Source: an uncultured Desulfosporosinus sp. (GTDB taxonomy: Bacteria > Bacillota > Desulfitobacteriia > Desulfitobacteriales > Desulfitobacteriaceae). Taken from it: 49,837 bases of DNA. Below the pieces are notes generated by a model. That model saw only the letters and a program-made list of their open reading frames with translations, did not search any database and had not been told where the DNA came from. The position numbers and the translations under genes were made by a program. The stretch covers positions 1 through 49,837 of the forward strand of contig CAKMJS010000055.1 in NCBI GenBank assembly GCA_927405585.1. Direction: 5' to 3'. Numbering within the stretch: the first letter of the stretch is position 1; the number at the start of each line of letters is the position of its first letter. This document shows, in pieces, positions 17,572 to 26,082 of the stretch.

Positions 17572-19011
17572 TCAAATTAGAACCGGGCCTGTTGCTTTGA
17601 GGATGCAATAGACCCTTTCGCTATTTTGGTCTGGTCGACACAGGTCACTTTGGCGAACACCTGGAATCCAGAGTACTTCCGACCCGTTCGCAATCAATGG
17701 CAGCTTATTTCTAACTTTTACTGAGATATTATCTTCTTGAAAAATCTTTTTCAGAGATTTGTGCCCCACTCCCTGAAACCACATTTTGTCTCCTTGACGC
17801 CTAGTACGACACAACCATTGGCCTGGGTATTGGGTCAAGAGCTCGCGGCTAAAAACTGCTACCTTGCTCTCCTGGCTTCCCATTGACCCGTTCGACGAGG
17901 AAAGATTCCATTCCTTCAACAACCCGACTTCTAAATTCAGACTTGGAATTACGGACCAATGCCCCATCTCTAATGCTATTTCTGGAGAGGCTTGATTAAT
18001 TATTTTTTGATCGAGTATGGCATGCTCTTCTAGCGAGGCAGTATTACAATTGAACCAAATGCCCTCGTCGGTAATTTTAACCGACATGCCTGGTATATCC
18101 TGCATCCAACCAATCTTTCCCTCTGAGCCCATAATTTTTGATACATAGGTATACCCTAACCCTCTGGTTTCCCCCGTGACCAGCATGGCCGCTCTGCGTA
18201 ACAAGCGGGAAAAAATCGCAGCTGGCTCGGTAAAGACTTCTGATTTTAAGCCAACTGTACCTAATGAATCTGACAGATTATAGTGCTTCCAGGCTATTTC
18301 CACTTGTTGCGCTATGTATTCTTCATCCCAACGAAGAAGTTCTCCTGTACGCCCAAGTGCCTCCTGAATTCGAGGATTGTAATCTTTCTCCAAGCTAGGC
18401 AATAACTCTAGGCGGATCCGGTTACGAACATACACTGACTCTTCATTCGAGCGATCAAGTGCATAGGGCAGCTCTTCACGAGCACAGTAATTCAGGATAT
18501 CTGCTTTCTCAAACGTCAGTAGGGGACGGATGATCGAGTCCTTAGTCGGATATATTCCAGCCAATCCTGCAGTTCCACTCCCTCTAAGCAATCGATATAA
18601 TATGGTCTCTGCTTGGTCACCGAGGTGATGCGCTGTTGCAAGAAGGGTGCATCCCTCCACACCCATATCCTCTTTCCAACGGGCGTACCGCCATTCTCTT
18701 GCAGCCTCTTGGAATGATTGTCCCATGGTGTGAGCATACGTTTTAGCATCGAAGCGATGAATAATACATGGGATATCCCACTTTGCCGCTATTTCCTGAA
18801 CTAGTTGTACTTCTTGATCTGATTCTTTCCGAACTCCATGATGAACATGCGTCAACACCAGTGAAATTCCTTTAGAACTGTTTTCTTGTGAATACCGCCA
18901 CAGGATATGACTTAATGCTATTGAGTCTGGTCCTCCAGATACTGCAACCATAACTTTAGCGTTTAGGGGAATCTGGTGAGGCAATATATGTGTGCGCAGT
19001 TTTTCGTACAT
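17572..19011 (-). CDS. tilS: tRNA(Ile)-lysidine synthetase
   Basis: Converts C34 of the tRNA-Ile CAU anticodon to lysidine, which changes its codon from AUG to AUA; essential. The N-terminal PP-loop ATPase (MVAVSGGPDSIALSHIL) starts near residue 20, LATAHHLGDQAETILYRLLRG and RPLL follow, and the C-terminal substrate-binding domain lies at about 370-479. Length is 479 residues, as for other Firmicutes. A purine-rich AAGGGGGTCAAAGG precedes the ATG. Confidence 0.95.
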   Translation of the reverse strand: MYEKLRTHILPHQIPLNAKVMVAVSGGPDSIALSHILWRYSQENSSKGISLVLTHVHHGVRKESDQEVQLVQEIAAKWDIPCIIHRFDAKTYAHTMGQSFQEAAREWRYARWKEDMGVEGCTLLATAHHLGDQAETILYRLLRGSGTAGLAGIYPTKDSIIRPLLTFEKADILNYCAREELPYALDRSNEESVYVRNRIRLELLPSLEKDYNPRIQEALGRTGELLRWDEEYIAQQVEIAWKHYNLSDSLGTVGLKSEVFTEPAAIFSRLLRRAAMLVTGETRGLGYTYVSKIMGSEGKIGWMQDIPGMSVKITDEGIWFNCNTASLEEHAILDQKIINQASPEIALEMGHWSVIPSLNLEVGLLKEWNLSSSNGSMGSQESKVAVFSRELLTQYPGQWLCRTRRQGDKMWFQGVGHKSLKKIFQEDNISVKVRNKLPLIANGSEVLWIPGVRQSDLCRPDQNSERVYCILKATGPVLI

Positions 19012-19312
19012 GCCTTTGACCCCCTTCCGCTAAAAGTCTATTTCTAAAGCTGCTTATCATCATTTATAACCTTAACATTCTCTCCATTGAAACACAACGG
19101 TATACTTAACACTCCCCACAGCTGGAGCTAAGGGATTCTTGCTGTCTTACCGAATCATCTTTAGATATTATAACTTCCATGTTTTGTGGGAATACGAGTT
19201 GATAAACTCCACCTTTTCGAGATTATTTTTGAGTATAGTTTATTTGTTTTGAAGGATAACCAATTATACCAGAAGGGGGTCTTTGGACACGTCTTTTTGC
19301 TTTTTTTACAAG

Positions 19313-19364
19313 AAAAGGGGGCGCCTCTCCATAGAAATTTCATTTCTATTTTGAGACGGCCCCT
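19313..19364 (-). terminator. Terminator of fhs
   Basis: A long imperfect hairpin (GGGG-rich base, AGAAAT/ATTTCT top) followed on the minus strand by TTTTCTTGT and more U-rich sequence. It lies 100 nt past fhs. The rest of the 452-nt gap (19,012-19,463) shows no gene. Confidence 0.75.
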
Positions 19365-19463
19365 CGTAGTAATGTTCCCTTTTAAAACTTGCACTGTAAT
19401 TCCTCAGCCACAGAATCATAATTTTGAAGTCTGTGAGATAAAGGTGCCTATTTACTGGTTGGA

Positions 19464-21134
19464 TTAGAACAAGCCTGTAATTATTCCGTCGGCATCAATA
19501 TCCATTCTCATAGCTGCCGGACGTTTCGGCAATCCAGGCATAGTCATAATAGCACCTGTAACTGCTACCAAGAACCCAGCTCCAGCAGAAAGGCGAAGTT
19601 CCCGAACAGTGATCGTGAAACCTGTCGGCCGACCTAATCGAGTCTGATCATCTGTGAGAGAGTACTGAGTTTTAGCCATGCAGATCGGCAAATTGCCATA
19701 ACCCATTTCCACATATTTCTTCATGGAAGCTTCAGCTGTTTTATCAAAGATAACGCCATCCGCACCATAAATATCTTTGGCTATTTTCTCGATTTTCTCT
19801 TTAATGGACAAATCAAGTTCATAGAGAACCTTGAAGTTGGATTTTTTGTTATCGAGCAAGGCAATTACTTTTTCAGCTAGCTCAACGCCGCCTTCTCCAC
19901 CTTTGGTGAACACTTCACAAAGCGCCACGTCGGCACCTAATTCCTGACATCTCTTGCGTATGAATTCTAGTTCAGCTTCTGTGTCCGTTGGGAAGCGGTT
20001 AATCGCAACAACAGCTTGAACACCGAATTTGCCCATGTTTTCAATATGTTTCTCAAGGTTGACCACACCGCGTGCTAAGGCTCCCAAGTCTTCTTCGCCT
20101 AGTTGGTCTTTCGCAAGTCCACCATTCATCTTCAAGGCCCGAACAGTCGCTACAATGACAATCGCCCCTGGTTTAAATCCAGCGAATCGGCATTTGAGAT
20201 CAAGGAATTTTTCTGCTCCAAGGTCAGCTCCAAAACCAGCCTCTGTGACAACATAATCCGCCAGTTTGAGAGCCAATTTCGTTGCCATAATGCTGTTACA
20301 CCCATGAGCAATATTCGCAAAAGGTCCACCATGGATAAACACAGGGGTGTTTTCTAAAGTTTGAACGAGATTTGGTTTAATCGCATCTTTCATTATAAGA
20401 GCCATTGCGCCCTCAGCTTCTAAGTCATGGGCAGTTACAGGCTTACCATCATAAGTATAGGCCACGACAATCTTACCAAACCGTGCTTTAAGATCCATAA
20501 GATCACTTGCCAAACATAGAATTGCCATTACTTCAGAGGCTACAGTAATATCATAGCCTCCTTCGCGGGGAACGCCTTCCATCTTGCCACCTAACCCTAG
20601 GACGATTTTGCGTAGAGCACGGTCATTCATATCCACAACGCGACGGAAAACGACTTGACGAGGATCAATATTTAGCAGGTTTCCCTGTTGAATACTGTTG
20701 TCTAACATTGCGGCCAAGAGACTATGGGCAGAAGTGATAGCATGGAAATCTCCAGTGAAATGTAGATTAATATCTTCCATAGGCACACATTGAGCATAAC
20801 CACCGCCCGCGGCTCCACCCTTTACTCCAAAACAAGGTCCTAGTGATGGTTCGCGTACAGCGATCATAGCCTTCTTGCCCATTTTTGAGAGCGCTTGTCC
20901 TAATCCCACGGTTACTGTCGTTTTTCCTTCTCCTGCAGGGGTAGGATTAATAGCTGTCACTAAGATAAGATTGCCATTTGGTTTATCTTTTAACCGATTC
21001 CAAACACTCAGATTAATTTTGGCCTTATACTTGCCATAAGACTCAATTTCATCCTCTTGCAACTCGAGGTTTTTGGCAATCTCAAGGATTGGTTTCATTA
21101 CTGCCGCCTGGGCGATTTCGATGTCACTTTTCAT
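19464..21134 (-). CDS. fhs: Formate-tetrahydrofolate ligase
   Basis: ATP-dependent activation of formate to 10-formyl-THF, the first folate step of the methyl branch of the Wood-Ljungdahl pathway and a one-carbon supply for purines. The 556-residue protein shows the ATP-binding loop [41 protein letters not shown] (shortened here) and the C-terminal signature [22 protein letters not shown] region. GGGGGAG precedes the ATG. In B. subtilis nothing like it sits between spoIIE and tilS. It has its own promoter-like sequence, long leader and terminator, so it is an independent unit inserted in the block. The fol genes nearby make its cofactor. Confidence 0.97.
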   Translation of the reverse strand: MKSDIEIAQAAVMKPILEIAKNLELQEDEIESYGKYKAKINLSVWNRLKDKPNGNLILVTAINPTPAGEGKTTVTVGLGQALSKMGKKAMIAVREPSLGPCFGVKGGAAGGGYAQCVPMEDINLHFTGDFHAITSAHSLLAAMLDNSIQQGNLLNIDPRQVVFRRVVDMNDRALRKIVLGLGGKMEGVPREGGYDITVASEVMAILCLASDLMDLKARFGKIVVAYTYDGKPVTAHDLEAEGAMALIMKDAIKPNLVQTLENTPVFIHGGPFANIAHGCNSIMATKLALKLADYVVTEAGFGADLGAEKFLDLKCRFAGFKPGAIVIVATVRALKMNGGLAKDQLGEEDLGALARGVVNLEKHIENMGKFGVQAVVAINRFPTDTEAELEFIRKRCQELGADVALCEVFTKGGEGGVELAEKVIALLDNKKSNFKVLYELDLSIKEKIEKIAKDIYGADGVIFDKTAEASMKKYVEMGYGNLPICMAKTQYSLTDDQTRLGRPTGFTITVRELRLSAGAGFLVAVTGAIMTMPGLPKRPAAMRMDIDADGIITGLF

Positions 21135-21172
21135 TGTTACTATCTCCCCCTATTTAAATTTACCCACGTTTA

Positions 21173-21229
21173 GACTCCCACTTCAATAAGTGGGTTGACG
21201 ATGTTCAGCTTTAGCTGAACTAGTGCACT
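21173..21229 (-). repeat. IS200/IS605-like end hairpin, copy B (best preserved)
   Basis: On the minus strand: AGTGCACTAGTTCAGCTAAA, GCTGAACATCGTCAACC, then CCCACTT ATTG AAGTGGG and AGTC. The combination GTCAACCCAC-hairpin-GTGGGAGTC resembles right ends of IS200/IS605 elements, which also form the 3' part of TnpB guide RNAs. No tnpA or tnpB is near. It lies in the leader of fhs. Confidence 0.6.
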
Positions 21230-21499
21230 GTCTTTTCCCGAAAACCAAACTAGAATCCTTTACCCTATCACACCTCAGTTATCACCCGGTTTAATCAAAA
21301 AAGGTAGGTCTATCCCTCTGCCTAATCAATTGTGATTAGTATATCCACAAAAATACTTTTCAGCAAAAAAATACTTCTTTTCGGATTAGTCCTTTTTCTT
21401 TTAGGTTTTTTAAAAAAAATCGGTTTTTTAAACTTAAGGGCAGGGTAATTAGAAGACATAATAGTTTGATTCGACGGATATTTCTGTTTTCCTGCTAGC

Positions 21500-21527
21500 A
21501 GTATAATATAAGTTCTTGGCATTGCAA
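21500..21527 (-). promoter_or_regulatory. Possible sigma-A promoter for fhs
   Basis: TTGCAA, 16 bp, TATACT on the minus strand, about 366 nt before the fhs start. If used, the leader is about 360 nt and includes repeat copy B and long A/U runs. I recognise no riboswitch in it. Confidence 0.4.
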
Positions 21528-21625
21528 GCCTTCTTCAGTGTGAAATTTTACCAACCCACAAGTGAACTTGAAGCAACTTATATCAAAAGGAACACTTTTC
21601 GACGAAGGAGACATTAATCTCCAGT

Positions 21626-21654
21626 GGCGATAGTGTCTGTTGGACACTATCGCC
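21626..21654. repeat. Perfect 12-bp hairpin after spoIIE
   Basis: GGCGATAGTGTC and GACACTATCGCC around TGTTG, 37 nt past the spoIIE stop. It may be a terminator stem, but no U-run follows on either strand. Confidence 0.7.
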
Positions 21655-21690
21655 GAGACACAAGGTAAACAACATCCACCATTAAAAGTA

Positions 21691-23778
21691 TCACTCGTTC
21701 CAATAGTTCTTACGAATAACTAATATGATTCCATCATCCTCTAGCGCTCCCCCGCTCAAACGTCGGGCTTCCTGCCCAATAAGGTCAGCGATGTCCTGAG
21801 ACTTATCAATCGTAGTTTTTTCAAGAAACTCTTGAATCCAATCCGACCCATTTTTTATTACGTCTTGTACCCCATCAGTCAGTAAAATCAACGTTTCCCC
21901 GCTCTGCATTTCCACTTCCATTACAGGTATATCAATCTGGTTTAAGATGCCGGCTGGTAGGCTAGACGATGCAAACGATTTCACCCCATCCTGGCCGATT
22001 AAATAGGAGGCAGAAGCTCCTACTTTAACTAACTTTATGTTTGACGATTCTAAGTCTAGGATAGCCATATCAATGGTTACGAAGCTTTCTTCAGGGGAAC
22101 GTAATACGAGAATCGAGTTGAGTGCTTGAATAGCGCCTTCCGGTTCAAACCCTGTGGTGAGGAGTTGCTCAAGAAGGGTTAACGCGGTAGCACTCATCTT
22201 AGAGGCATTTTCCCCTACACCCATTCCATCACTTAGAATAAAAGCATGCTGGGTTGATGAAAATGCTATCGAAGCATAGTTATCTCCACTCATTCCGTTT
22301 CCAGTCTTCGCAAATGTGGTGACCCCCACATCAAGAAAGTGGCGGCGACGGCGAGCTAGATTTGATGGTTTTATGACTTCCCAGTTATGCTGTGTATGAA
22401 GCTCTTTGGCAAGATTCCCGATGACCTGAGAAACGTTTAGAAATTGCCGAGACAAAGCCTCTTGATTCAGGAGCAGACGACGCCGCCAGGTCTCTTGGCT
22501 CTTCTCTTGTTCAATGATAAATTGCACGCCCAATAACATTTCCTTTAGCCGTCCGCAATGGCGTTTCCACTCAATTGGTAGCGACTGTAATTTCACATCT
22601 GTTTGATTCTCTACCAATCCAAAAAGCTCAAAGAAAATGTGGTAAGTTTTATAAAATTCTCGTTTCCAACAAGCATCCATGGTCGGACATGAATGACACA
22701 CTCGCTCAACTAAAACATTCATCAGTTCAGGAACTTCTGGGCGCATCTCGAAAGCTTCTAACTCAGCCGCTTGATAACTTAGTGCGATTTGATCGAAGAT
22801 TTCGGCTAATGCCTTAACCTTGGAAACGGTGGTTTCTACCTCAGGAATTACCTTTGGTTTTAAAAAATTCTTTTGGTGACTTGCTCCCGGCCATAAAAGA
22901 AATAGAAATAAACCAACTGTAGAGGAAACAAGTTGAGTATAGATCGCCTCTTGTCTCAAAAAGATTGTGAGCATCAACATAACCGCAATAAAAGCGGTTC
23001 CTATTCCTAATTTTCCGAATCTTCGAAAGGCACCCGTACAAAAACCGGCTAACCCGTAAATCCCTGCATCCATTAAATTTTGGGGGTTAATAGTTGTTAA
23101 TTGGGGCATAAAACCTAGAATTGCTCCAACACCTGCCGAAGTCCCTGCTCCGTATCGCTCCGATACAAATAAAACAAAAAAACTTAATAGGACAAGAGAG
23201 AGATTAATATCCATGATCTGTACACCTTGGAGACCACTAATCACACCAATAAGAATAAAAAGCCAAGCGATTCCTTGTTCACGTTGGAATTCGCCCCTCC
23301 AAATAGCTTCCTGATGACACATTGCATACCAAAAAATAATTGCAAACCAACCAACAAGCAGACTATGAAGCCCTACTGTGATGAATTCATAAAGATCAGG
23401 CTTTGCTAGGCTTATAGCTAAAGAAGAAACTAGGGCTACTAGCAAACCCGTTATAACCACCAAATATATCCCTTCATGCTTTTTTTTGCTTAAAGCGGGC
23501 ATAATCAGCATCAAGGCCGCTAACATAACCACGACTTGTAACGCAAAGGATACATCACCTAGGGAAATCACACCGACGACAACTCCGAGAATTCCAAATA
23601 TTACCCCACTTTCTCCTCTCAGGAGCAAGGCAGCAGCAAACGCAATTCCGAAAGGATGGAAGTCCAAAATGCTGCCCCGTGCCAACAACCCTCCCAATAA
23701 CAGTGGTAGAAAGGTACTTTCGATTGAAATCCTGCTGCGCAGGCTTTTATCTAGCTTTAATGTTGCCCATTCTTCCAT
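21691..23778 (-). CDS. spoIIE: Stage II sporulation protein E, serine phosphatase
   Basis: Dephosphorylates SpoIIAA in the forespore, which frees sigma-F; it also binds FtsZ at the asymmetric septum. The N-terminal half has about ten hydrophobic segments (about 20-310). A linker with the cysteine cluster CHSCPTMDACWKREFY follows, then the PP2C domain (about 475-695) with GDNYASIAFS, FILSDGMGVGENASK and LLTDGVQD for metal binding. The ATG at 23778 follows AGAGGTG. Length is 695 residues, shorter than the B. subtilis protein. A Spo0A-type promoter lies in front. Confidence 0.96.
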   Translation of the reverse strand: MEEWATLKLDKSLRSRISIESTFLPLLLGGLLARGSILDFHPFGIAFAAALLLRGESGVIFGILGVVVGVISLGDVSFALQVVVMLAALMLIMPALSKKKHEGIYLVVITGLLVALVSSLAISLAKPDLYEFITVGLHSLLVGWFAIIFWYAMCHQEAIWRGEFQREQGIAWLFILIGVISGLQGVQIMDINLSLVLLSFFVLFVSERYGAGTSAGVGAILGFMPQLTTINPQNLMDAGIYGLAGFCTGAFRRFGKLGIGTAFIAVMLMLTIFLRQEAIYTQLVSSTVGLFLFLLWPGASHQKNFLKPKVIPEVETTVSKVKALAEIFDQIALSYQAAELEAFEMRPEVPELMNVLVERVCHSCPTMDACWKREFYKTYHIFFELFGLVENQTDVKLQSLPIEWKRHCGRLKEMLLGVQFIIEQEKSQETWRRRLLLNQEALSRQFLNVSQVIGNLAKELHTQHNWEVIKPSNLARRRRHFLDVGVTTFAKTGNGMSGDNYASIAFSSTQHAFILSDGMGVGENASKMSATALTLLEQLLTTGFEPEGAIQALNSILVLRSPEESFVTIDMAILDLESSNIKLVKVGASASYLIGQDGVKSFASSSLPAGILNQIDIPVMEVEMQSGETLILLTDGVQDVIKNGSDWIQEFLEKTTIDKSQDIADLIGQEARRLSGGALEDDGIILVIRKNYWNE

Positions 23779-23808
23779 AATATCACCTCTCAACCATTTT
23801 ATGGTAAT

Positions 23809-23873
23809 ATTATAGCTTACTTAGAAAGCAAAGCTTGTCTAGTAATGTCACTCATGCGCAAGAACTTTCGACG
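23809..23873 (-). promoter_or_regulatory. spoIIE promoter: 21-bp spacing plus a Spo0A-box-like site
   Basis: TAGACA at 23,836-23,841 and TATAAT at 23,809-23,814 are separated by 21 bp on the minus strand. The B. subtilis spoIIE promoter has the same unusual spacing and depends on Spo0A. CGTCGAA, one mismatch from the 0A box TGTCGAA, is at 23,867-23,873. Confidence 0.55.
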
Positions 23874-23952
23874 TGATTCATAATTAATCTCTTTATACTG
23901 CATAATTAACCCTATGGCTCACGTAAGAGTATCAGCATTTTTATAAAACAGG

Positions 23953-24014
23953 TAAAGGGTACCCTCTTGTACCCCAAAATTTCCACTTCTGGTAAAAGTA
24001 GCGGGTACCCTTTA
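23953..24014. repeat. 12-bp inverted repeat upstream of spoIIE
   Basis: TAAAGGGTACCC (23,953-23,964) and GGGTACCCTTTA (24,003-24,014) are perfect inverse copies 38 nt apart, each containing the palindrome GGTACC. Function unknown; it lies between the yabR terminator and the spoIIE promoter. Confidence 0.7.
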
Positions 24015-24065
24015 GGTACCTCAAAAATATATGCTTTCCGATATATTAGAACATATTAAAACATA

Positions 24066-24092
24066 TTAAAAAAAACCGCCTTTCGGCGGTTT
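24066..24092 (-). terminator. Terminator of yabR/divIC unit
   Basis: AAACCGCC pairs with GGCGGTTT (8 bp, 4-nt loop), followed by U7 on the minus strand. It starts two nt after the yabR stop. Confidence 0.9.
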
Positions 24093-24094
24093 AC

Positions 24095-24484
24095 CTATGA
24101 TCTACTTGAACCTCTGCCACCACGTTTAGAATCTGTAGCCCGACGAAATTCAGTCTGGCGCTCATCACTGTCTTTTATAAACTTAGCCAACTTATCTTCA
24201 AAGGACACGGTTGGCGGAAGACGGCGTTCACGACCCACATTACGAACAGTGGGATTTGCCTGTTTAATAGAGAGTCCAATTTTCCCTTTTTCATCAACAT
24301 GAATGACTTTTACTTTAACATGATCCTGTTCTTTTAAGTAATCTCGGACGTCCTTGACATAGGCATCAGCGACTTCCGAAATATGTACGAGACCGGTTAC
24401 TCTATCCGGTAACTCAATAAATGCTCCGAAGTTCGTGATCCCTGTAACGACTCCTTCAACAATACTGCCAACGTCAATGGCCAT
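24095..24484 (-). CDS. yabR: S1 RNA-binding domain protein (YabR/GSP13 type)
   Basis: A 129-residue protein whose first 75 residues are an S1 OB-fold: GSIVEGVVTGITNFGAFIEL, GLVHISEVADAYVKDV, VKVKVIHVDEKGKIGLSIKQ. The C-terminal tail is basic and ends in a Gly/Ser/Arg stretch. Relatives bind ribosomes or RNA; the exact task is not clear. Sits between divIC and spoIIE exactly as in B. subtilis. AGGAGG precedes the ATG. Confidence 0.9.
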   Translation of the reverse strand: MAIDVGSIVEGVVTGITNFGAFIELPDRVTGLVHISEVADAYVKDVRDYLKEQDHVKVKVIHVDEKGKIGLSIKQANPTVRNVGRERRLPPTVSFEDKLAKFIKDSDERQTEFRRATDSKRGGRGSSRS

Positions 24485-24584
24485 AGAAAGTAAACTCCTC
24501 CTTGTGATGATCTATCTATACCTACTCTATATTATATGCAGTACATTTCACGCCTGTCAAGGTTAAGAATACCCTTGTGTGGTA

Positions 24585-24896
24585 CTAATTCTTGGGAGAA
24601 ATGAGAATTTCGCCTCGTTTTACGAGTCCTAACTGCTCTCGGGCTAATTTTTCAATGTAACTTGGAGTGTTTAATTGAGCAATTTCATCATGAAGAAGTT
24701 TTTCTTGTTGAAGTAGCGTTAACCTTTCTTGATTCAAATAGGCTAATTGTTCTTCTGTCTGTGAACGCAGTTTCCATAGTTGCCATCCAGAACTACCAAC
24801 TACGGCGACCATAAAGCAAAGCACAAAAATAGAACCGTAAAGAAGTCGAACCCTAGGTCGATTTTGAAGTTTATTCTTCTGACGAGTCCTCTTCAT
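24585..24896 (-). CDS. divIC: Septum formation initiator, DivIC/FtsB family
   Basis: Small division protein of the FtsL-DivIB-DivIC complex. The 103-residue protein has a basic cytoplasmic end, one transmembrane segment (about 17-36) and an extracytoplasmic coiled coil (about 42-78), followed by SYIEKLAREQLGLVKRGE, the conserved segment of the family. AGAGGA lies before the ATG, inside the end of the upstream HTH gene, with a 26-nt overlap in another frame. Confidence 0.92.
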   Translation of the reverse strand: MKRTRQKNKLQNRPRVRLLYGSIFVLCFMVAVVGSSGWQLWKLRSQTEEQLAYLNQERLTLLQQEKLLHDEIAQLNTPSYIEKLAREQLGLVKRGEILISPKN

Positions 24897-25113
24897 CCAG
24901 TTCCTCTCCCCCTAAACCAAGCTCTCCGCCTGGTATAATACAGACAATTTCATACCCTTTGCTTCTGGCACGGGTCAATAAAGTTGCCACAGAACTTTGA
25001 CTGAGATGGAGTTGTTTGGCGATGTTTTCGAAGGATTTTCCACTTTCTTTGAGAATCACCGCTTGCCGTTCGCGAAAACTTAACTTTTCCAAGCCCCGGA
25101 TTTCAATTTGCAC
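24871..25113 (-). CDS. Small HTH protein, sigma-70 region 4-like
   Basis: An 80-residue protein from the GTG at 25113, which has AAGGGTG 7 nt before it; a longer reading adds 11 residues without a ribosome binding site. Residues about 8-55 form a helix-turn-helix like sigma region 4 or LuxR: LSFRERQAVILKESGKSFEN, then IAKQLHLSQSSVATLLTRAR. The tail is strongly acidic (GGEELDEEDSSEE). There is no region 2, so it is not a sigma factor by itself. Its end overlaps divIC. DnaA-box-like sites lie directly upstream. I cannot name its targets; regulation of division or sporulation is inference from place. Confidence 0.75.
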   Translation of the reverse strand: MQIEIRGLEKLSFRERQAVILKESGKSFENIAKQLHLSQSSVATLLTRARSKGYEIVCIIPGGELGLGGEELDEEDSSEE

Positions 25114-25136
25114 TGCGGCACACCCTTGCTGATAAG

Positions 25137-25168
25137 TTATACACAAGTGTGGATAAATATGTGGACAA
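25137..25168. promoter_or_regulatory. Cluster of three DnaA-box-like sites
   Basis: TTATACACA (25,137-25,145, plus strand), TTATCCACA (25,148-25,156, minus strand) and TTGTCCACA (25,160-25,168, minus strand). The first two match TTATNCACA exactly, the third has one mismatch. A further TTATCCACA is inside yabQ at 25,448-25,456 (minus strand). The cluster begins 24 nt upstream of the HTH gene start. Confidence 0.6.
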
Positions 25169-25193
25169 ATCCACTACAAACCGTTTACAAATA

Positions 25194-25213
25194 GCCTACA
25201 AAAAAATGTAGGC
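25194..25213 (-). terminator. Small hairpin after yabQ
   Basis: GCCTACA/TGTAGGC around a run of six A (six U on the minus strand). No U-run after the stem, so terminator function is doubtful. Confidence 0.3.
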
Positions 25214-25262
25214 AACTCCATTATAGCCACTCTCCATCAGGTAATCAATCCCTCTCCAAAAA

Positions 25263-25736
25263 TTACCCATTAGTCCTAGGAGGTATGAGACTATTCCACC
25301 ACCTCTTTACCGTTCTTATTAGCCTCACGATTGGCTCAAAAAGGAAAACCTGAGCAATTCGATACAGAAGCAGGCTAAACCACTTCAGGATCGCATAAGG
25401 AGGCTTCATGATAAGAATGAGTCCTCTAATCGGAATCCTTATTCCTCTGTGGATAAGTCCCGCAAGATAATTTAGGGCCCGATAGAGTCCAAAATAAAAT
25501 CGTACGAAAAACCGGCTCAATAATCTTAAATATAGGACCAAACCCAGCAAGCTGCCCCAAATAATATAAAAACGAAAGGTTAGCGCATTTGCCCTTTCAA
25601 AAAAGCGGAAAAGAATAACCAGTGCAACAAGTGAAAAGAGTACATCGCCTAAAAACGTTAAAACCCTTCCCCAGCCTTGCCAGCTTCGAAAAGAACGGTA
25701 AAAGTCAAAAACTAACCCAACGGCCGCCCCAGCCAC
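25263..25736 (-). CDS. yabQ: Spore cortex biosynthesis protein YabQ
   Basis: Integral membrane protein needed for spore cortex formation in B. subtilis. The 157-residue reading has hydrophobic segments near 2-12, 25-46 and 55-80 with GLVFDFYRSFR, the family landmark, at the start, and a basic amphipathic C-terminus. The GTG at 25736 has no ribosome binding site. An AGGAGG lies further upstream, and 7 nt after it is an in-frame AUC codon at 25769 followed by ISEFTTFFWVI, which fits the usual N-terminus. The real start may be this non-standard codon. Gene order yabP-yabQ-divIC is conserved. Confidence 0.88.
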   Translation of the reverse strand: MAGAAVGLVFDFYRSFRSWQGWGRVLTFLGDVLFSLVALVILFRFFERANALTFRFYIIWGSLLGLVLYLRLLSRFFVRFYFGLYRALNYLAGLIHRGIRIPIRGLILIMKPPYAILKWFSLLLYRIAQVFLFEPIVRLIRTVKRWWNSLIPPRTNG

Positions 25737-25803
25737 AATTACCCAAAAAAATGTCGTGAATTCTGAGATTGTTCTTCCTCCTTTCTTCTGTCGATGGAGG
25801 TTT

Positions 25804-26082
25804 TCAACGGAAAATCCGGCTCATTATACCTTGCCGAGCGCCACCGCTTGTATTTCGATGATAGATTAAAGCACCCACATGCCCTTGAAGGTCAATTTTA
25901 CCCTCCTCAAGATTTAGCAATTTGATGCCTAGCTGCTCCCCTTTGATACTCAATATTCCAAGTTCAGTTTCCAGAACAATTTCCTTGGGGTCAAAGGACT
26001 GTACCTTCTGTACTCCTGTCAACGCAATCTGTTCTCGATTTTCCATGACAAGGCGATGTCCCTTGCCAACTTTGTCCGCCAT
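25804..26082 (-). CDS. yabP: Sporulation protein YabP
   Basis: A 92-residue protein of the YabP/YqfC family, linked to spore cortex formation and usually expressed in the mother cell under sigma-E (known for the family). Landmarks: ENREQIALTGVQKVQSFDPK and a beta-rich C-terminal half with LGILSIKGEQLGIKLLNLEEG. AGGGGGATG precedes the ATG. It is followed by yabQ 67 nt away, as in other spore formers. Confidence 0.93.
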   Translation of the reverse strand: MADKVGKGHRLVMENREQIALTGVQKVQSFDPKEIVLETELGILSIKGEQLGIKLLNLEEGKIDLQGHVGALIYHRNTSGGARQGIMSRIFR

